DNA of 20,989 bases from Physocladia obscura. Lineage: Eukaryota > Chytridiomycota > Chytridiomycetes > Chytridiales > Chytriomycetaceae. The stretch spans positions 1 to 20,989 of the forward strand of contig JADGJH010000326.1 in the NCBI GenBank assembly GCA_027596945.1, in the 5' to 3' direction. The notes below the pieces were generated by a model. The model saw only the letters and a list, made by a program, of their open reading frames with translations. It was not told where the DNA came from and did not search any database. Numbering within the stretch: the first letter of the stretch is position 1; every line of letters starts with the position of its first letter. The translations under genes were made by a program, and so were the position numbers. Below are positions 17,401 through 20,989 of this stretch, piece by piece.

Positions 17401-19363
17401 CAGACCAGCATATAATAGGCAAAAAATATTTAAAAAATATTTAAAAACCTGGTCGAAAACAGGATATAGACGTTTGTGGTAAAGAAACTTCTCTCAAGCT
17501 CTTGCGAGATACTTTTAAAACTCTAGGAGAGTGTTCGCGAATGGGTAAACTATAGAAAATATTTTTTAAACTAAAAAAATAGTTAAAAATTCAATACCTG
17601 CTGCATATTTGAAATAGTTCGCACAAAAACGCTTGTAAGCAAAATCTGAAAGCAGTGGTTGAAGAATTTACAGTTTCGGATGGAGACATTCCTTTGTATC
17701 CAGAACCAGCTGATCCAATGCGAGATATATTTCCTTCCGCTCGTGCAAGTTCTTCAGCCGTCCAAGGCACTAGCAGATTGATTTCAGTGAGTTTTGTGAA
17801 GTGATGTGTTGCTTTCCCAAACGTTTGCAAATTCGCGATCCTATGAGCAAGTGACAGATTCTTCAAGGAAATCCTACAGCTCTTGGCACAAGCTGAAGCA
17901 ACACCATCCGCATTTTCAGGGCTGAATACACTTTTTCGTGGTCGACGTGGATAGATAGCGTACAAATCGATATCTCCGATTCCATAATACGCAGCAATCG
18001 CTGCGAATCCTCGTCCGTCTCTGAAATCAGTGCAAAAATTGTCGAGTTCAACCCACTTTTCGAGAAATTGCGGTATGATTGGTGTCAATACAGGCGTTGA
18101 TCGTATGCTGCTACTTGATGTTTCAACTGATTTTGTAATAGAATTTCTTTGAGGTTGATATTCGTCACGAAGTTGCAATGTACATGCGTTTGTCCACATA
18201 AGAAGGGCATCTTCAAGGTCATATGGTGCATAATTTGGATTATGGCGAGGAAATCGTTCTCTGAAATTCGCATTAGACAAAAAGATACAAAAAAGATATT
18301 TATATTTATACCGAAGGTGAATAGAAACTAATTCCACAGTAAATTTTCGGAGACTTGCAGAAATTAAATTCTCGATAATTTTTGAGTGAATCGACTTTTT
18401 TCACCATTAGTTTTTTATTTATTTATTTATTTGTGTGTTTCTTATTTTCCCTCTTACTTCGTAAAAAGGAGTTCGATCTGAGACCATATCTTTCACAGCA
18501 TCCTTCAGTCCAGCCCTGAAATCAAGATGTTTATGTGTGGCTAAAGTTTCCAAAAACATTTCTGGATATTTATTGGTTTCATCACTGTTGCTTTGAGGCA
18601 GAAAACTTTGAATGCTTTTTGCATTTAACTCAAATATAATCACACAGGCTGTGTAATATACGGCTCCAAACGTGAGAGCTGATATAACAGGTCCGGCAGG
18701 AATAAGTTGTTCCGACGATGCTAATAAATTTATCATTTCTTCGAGTTCTTCTCTTGTTATTGATGAGATTTGTGTCCAGCTGTCTTCAATACTTGCGAAA
18801 TATGAGTAAATGAAATTGAAGAGCCACCGCAAAGAGGACTTGAAGGCAACTTCCGATGGTTCATATTCTGCGTCCCATTTGATTGGTGTTTGGGAAATTC
18901 GGTTGATGTTATCAGGGTGTTTTGTGGAGTGCTCATTGATAATATCATTGCTTTTAACCTGTTGTTCGCCCCAATTCTTCATTAGCAAAGCCAATCTCAC
19001 GTAAGCATCAATATTTCCGTTTTCGACCGATTGGCGTTCATCAGACGTCAAAGAAATTGTTGTTGACGCGTTAAGCGCGTTTATCAGCAAAGTTCGGTTG
19101 TAGAGGGCTAGATTTGGATGCCGTAGTGCAGCATCAGTTGTGTACCACGATAAATCTACAGCTCTAGGTGATACTATTGAAAGAATTTGAATTAGAAAGA
19201 ACCCGTCTTCCAAATCCTCAAACAGCATTTCGTCACGGCCAATGTATTCGGGTAACCATTCCGCAAGTTCATGTGGAATTTTTCGCGAATTTATTTGAAT
19301 TATATCTGGTTTGCAATTGTTTTCGCATGGTTCAAGTTCATTTTTAAAACCCTCTTGGTTCAT
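14495..19363 (-). CDS. CAMSAP: CAMSAP/Patronin/Nezha-like microtubule minus-end protein with CH and CKK regions
   Basis: Animal relatives bind and stabilise microtubule minus ends. Exons: 19363-18458, 18394-18312, 18260-17598, 17549-17449, 17374-16953, 16886-15322, 15251-14936, 14881-14495; total 4443 nt, 1480 residues, all junctions in frame. Residues 31-135 resemble a HOOK-type CH domain (LAEWLPEYIGRDE, DLEDGFFLIQIL). Residues about 165-550 match the CAMSAP N-terminal region, with LISASLRKFTVELVS followed by APYDLEDALLMWTNA as in the CAMSAP CH domain. The middle is long, charged and low-complexity, with Lys/Ser and acidic clusters; a Gln/Glu/Arg/Ala helix (QREQEQMELLAS...RLRAAQQAAEKEM) follows. 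The C-terminus is a CKK domain: SNRKLIRNALHVCLAG, then FYFVILFRG, GLYSYDP, FYKYDSG and PTKSFGVSVHAVAL. An insertion of about 40 residues splits CKK. The first Met at 19363 is used because the frame upstream runs into the next gene. Confidence 0.9.
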
Positions 19364-19536
19364 ATTGATATTTTGTTGAAGTGACAATTCACGAAATTCA
19401 GTGGTTATTATTGGAGCGCAAAAGCTCCTTGGAGAACAAATGTAAAAACTAAAAGAAAGTCTGAAAGAAAAGAAGATAAACAAAAAAAAACAAACAAAAA
19501 ACAGGCTAGAATAACACACATCTAAGAAGCAACCCT
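19364..19536. other. Short intergenic region between tandem genes
   Basis: This 173-bp region lies between the ABCF stop and the CAMSAP start, both on the minus strand. The CAMSAP frame remains open through it without a further ATG. It should hold the ABCF 3' UTR and the CAMSAP promoter and 5' UTR. Confidence 0.4.
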
Positions 19537-20989
19537 TCATTTCCTCATGTTTTTCAAAATTTCTTTTTTTAATGCTGCTTTGTACGATGCAATGCTTCCA
19601 TCCCACAGATTCACTTCTCCCTTATCACACACATAAATTTGCTTAGCTACCTGCGAAATTAATCTAAAATCGTGGGAAACGAGAACCACGCCACCCTTAA
19701 AGTCGTTAATAGCATTTGCGAGCGAATCAATAGTTTCAATATCGAGCGCATTGGTAGGCTCGTCAAACAAAATAATACTGGGTGATGAAAGAGCAAGTTG
19801 ACAGAATACAATACGTGCACGTTGACCATCAGAAAGTTGACCAATTGGACAAAGTTGAGAGTTTCCGGTGAGCCCAAATCTCCCAACGTGTGAACGCCAC
19901 GTTGAAATATCCTGGGGCATATCTGGGAATCGCTTGCGGAGGTGATCTACTGCGCTCATTTCCAAGTCAAGCTGGTCAGCTGCGTGTTGAGAATATTGTC
20001 CAAATTTAAGGTGTGAGTGTCTCGTGATAACTCCTCGCGTTTCACTTAATTTTCCTAGCATAAGCTTGAGAAGAGTTGATTTTCCAGCACCATTAGGCCC
20101 GAGAAGAGCGATACGAGAGTCTGTGTCGACACCAAAGTTGAGGTTTTTGTAGATGGGATTTACGCGCATGTCACCAGAGTAGGAGAAGTCAACTTCTGTG
20201 AATGAAAGAACAGGCGGTGGGAGTTTTCCACCACAGTTGAAATGAAATTTAAGATTCGTGTCCTTCACAACTTTTTCAATCAAGCCAGCTTCAATCATTT
20301 TGTCCAAAATTTTCTGCCTGGACTTTGCCTGTCTGACTAAGTTTGAGTAGGTACCACACGAGGCAATAAACTGCTTAATATCCTTGATTTCTTCCTGTTG
20401 CTTTTCATAAGCCTTCATTTGGTTCACTTCAAGTTCTTGCTTTGTTTTGACGTAGGTGTCAAAGTTTCCGCCGTAGTAAACAAGTTGCTTCTTATGGTTG
20501 AATTCGACAATGTTTGTGCACACATTGTTCAAAAAGTCTTGCGAGTGGGAGATACAAACAAGACATCTTTCATATGTTGACAAATATTCTTCAAGCCAGA
20601 CGCAAGCACCCAAGTCCAAGTGATTGGTAGGTTGGTCAAGGAGCAGCAAAGTTGGTTTCACGAACAAAGCACGAGCAAGAGAAACACGCATGCGCCAACC
20701 CCCAGAAAGATCCTTAGTCTTGAACTTCATACGTTCAGCACTGAAACCAAGACCGTGCAAAATAGATGCAGCGCGAACTTCAAAGGTAGCAGCATCGAGG
20801 GAATCAATTCGTTCGTAAATATCTTCAAGCAAAACGCTTTCAGGATCTTCTGACAAAATTTCCTCCATTCGCGCTTCCAGGTTCTGTAACAGGAAATAGC
20901 GTTGGCAGAAATAAAAAAAAAAAACAAAACCATCAGCATTTTTTTACCTTAATTTCCTTTTCTGCAAATTCGATCACTGCCTCCAATGC
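19537..20989 (-). CDS. ARB1: ABCF ATPase, ARB1/ABCF2 type, 5' end beyond window
   Basis: Soluble twin-ATPase; yeast ARB1 acts in export and maturation of both ribosomal subunits. Exons 20989-20948 (partial) and 20883-19537, joined in phase 0 across a 64-nt intron, give about 462 residues; the first Walker A lies outside the window. NBD1 shows LSGGWRMRVSLARALF, a Walker B LLLLDQPTNHLD and H-loop ISHSQDFL. The linker has YGGNFDTYVKTKQE and a charged helix. NBD2 shows GPNGAGKST, LSDGQRARIVF, Walker B ILFDEPTNALD and VSHDFRLIS. The ACVWLEEYLSTYER and VCTNIVEFN wording fits ARB1/ABCF2 rather than GCN20 or EF3. The catalytic Glu after Walker B of NBD1 is Gln (codon CAA at 20634-20632), while NBD2 retains Glu. 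The gene precedes CAMSAP on the same strand. Confidence 0.93.

Noticed and set aside
19364..19606. N-terminal extension of the CAMSAP frame up to 19606
   Set aside because: It overlaps the ABCF coding end, has no ATG beyond 19363 outside that overlap, and is Phe/Ser-rich like non-coding DNA.
1..20989. tRNA, rRNA, CRISPR arrays, transposase genes and viral sequences
   Set aside because: Read by eye on both strands; no B-box-like tRNA pattern, spaced repeat array, transposase or viral gene was found.

Overview
The window is intron-rich nuclear DNA of a eukaryote. It is AT-rich overall, with canonical GT...AG introns mostly of 48-93 nt, a few possible ones of 39-40 nt and one of 219 nt. Genes are densely packed on both strands. 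The gene set points to an opisthokont, most likely an early-diverging (zoosporic-type) fungus or a close relative. Fungal-style housekeeping genes (rotenone-insensitive NADH dehydrogenase, ARB1-type ABCF ATPase, GET3, TAF8) sit beside genes better known from animals: a CAMSAP/Patronin microtubule minus-end protein, a TATDN3-type TatD nuclease and an SH3-WW-PH-RhoGAP protein. The taxonomic placement is inference from this mixture.

Layout: (1) <1-3588, minus: an SH3-WW-PH-RhoGAP gene in 12 visible exons, running off the left edge. (2) 3612-4527, plus: TAF8 in two exons, head to head with the RhoGAP gene with only 23 bp between start codons. (3) 4528-7252: a 2.7 kb stretch without a confident gene. 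It holds fragmentary coding-like stretches on the minus strand (about 4975-5876), a 23-bp direct repeat with a 14-bp fold-back (6025-6141), and a short relatively GC-rich open frame ending at that fold-back. (4) 7253-8988, plus: external-type NADH dehydrogenase in four exons. (5) 9158-10715, minus: GET3 in eight exons, the first coding exon only 4 nt long. (6) 10716-11640: scattered coding-like pieces on the plus strand. (7) 11641-12373, minus: a small unrecognised gene. (8) 12524-13546, plus: Bin3/MePCE-type RNA methyltransferase. (9) 13574-14476, minus: TATDN3-type TatD nuclease. (10) 14495-19363, minus: an eight-exon CAMSAP homologue of about 1480 residues. (11) 19537->20989, minus: ARB1-type ABCF ATPase, running off the right edge.

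The genes do not form one pathway. By function they divide into cytoskeleton and Rho signalling (RhoGAP, CAMSAP), transcription and RNA (TAF8, Bin3), ribosome biogenesis (ARB1), membrane-protein targeting (GET3) and mitochondrial respiration (NDE). The most notable items are the CAMSAP gene, with both CAMSAP CH and CKK regions and a possible extra HOOK-like CH domain in front, and a Glu-to-Gln change in the first Walker B motif of the ABCF ATPase. Exon models were built by hand from frame continuity and splice consensus; no similarity search was run.
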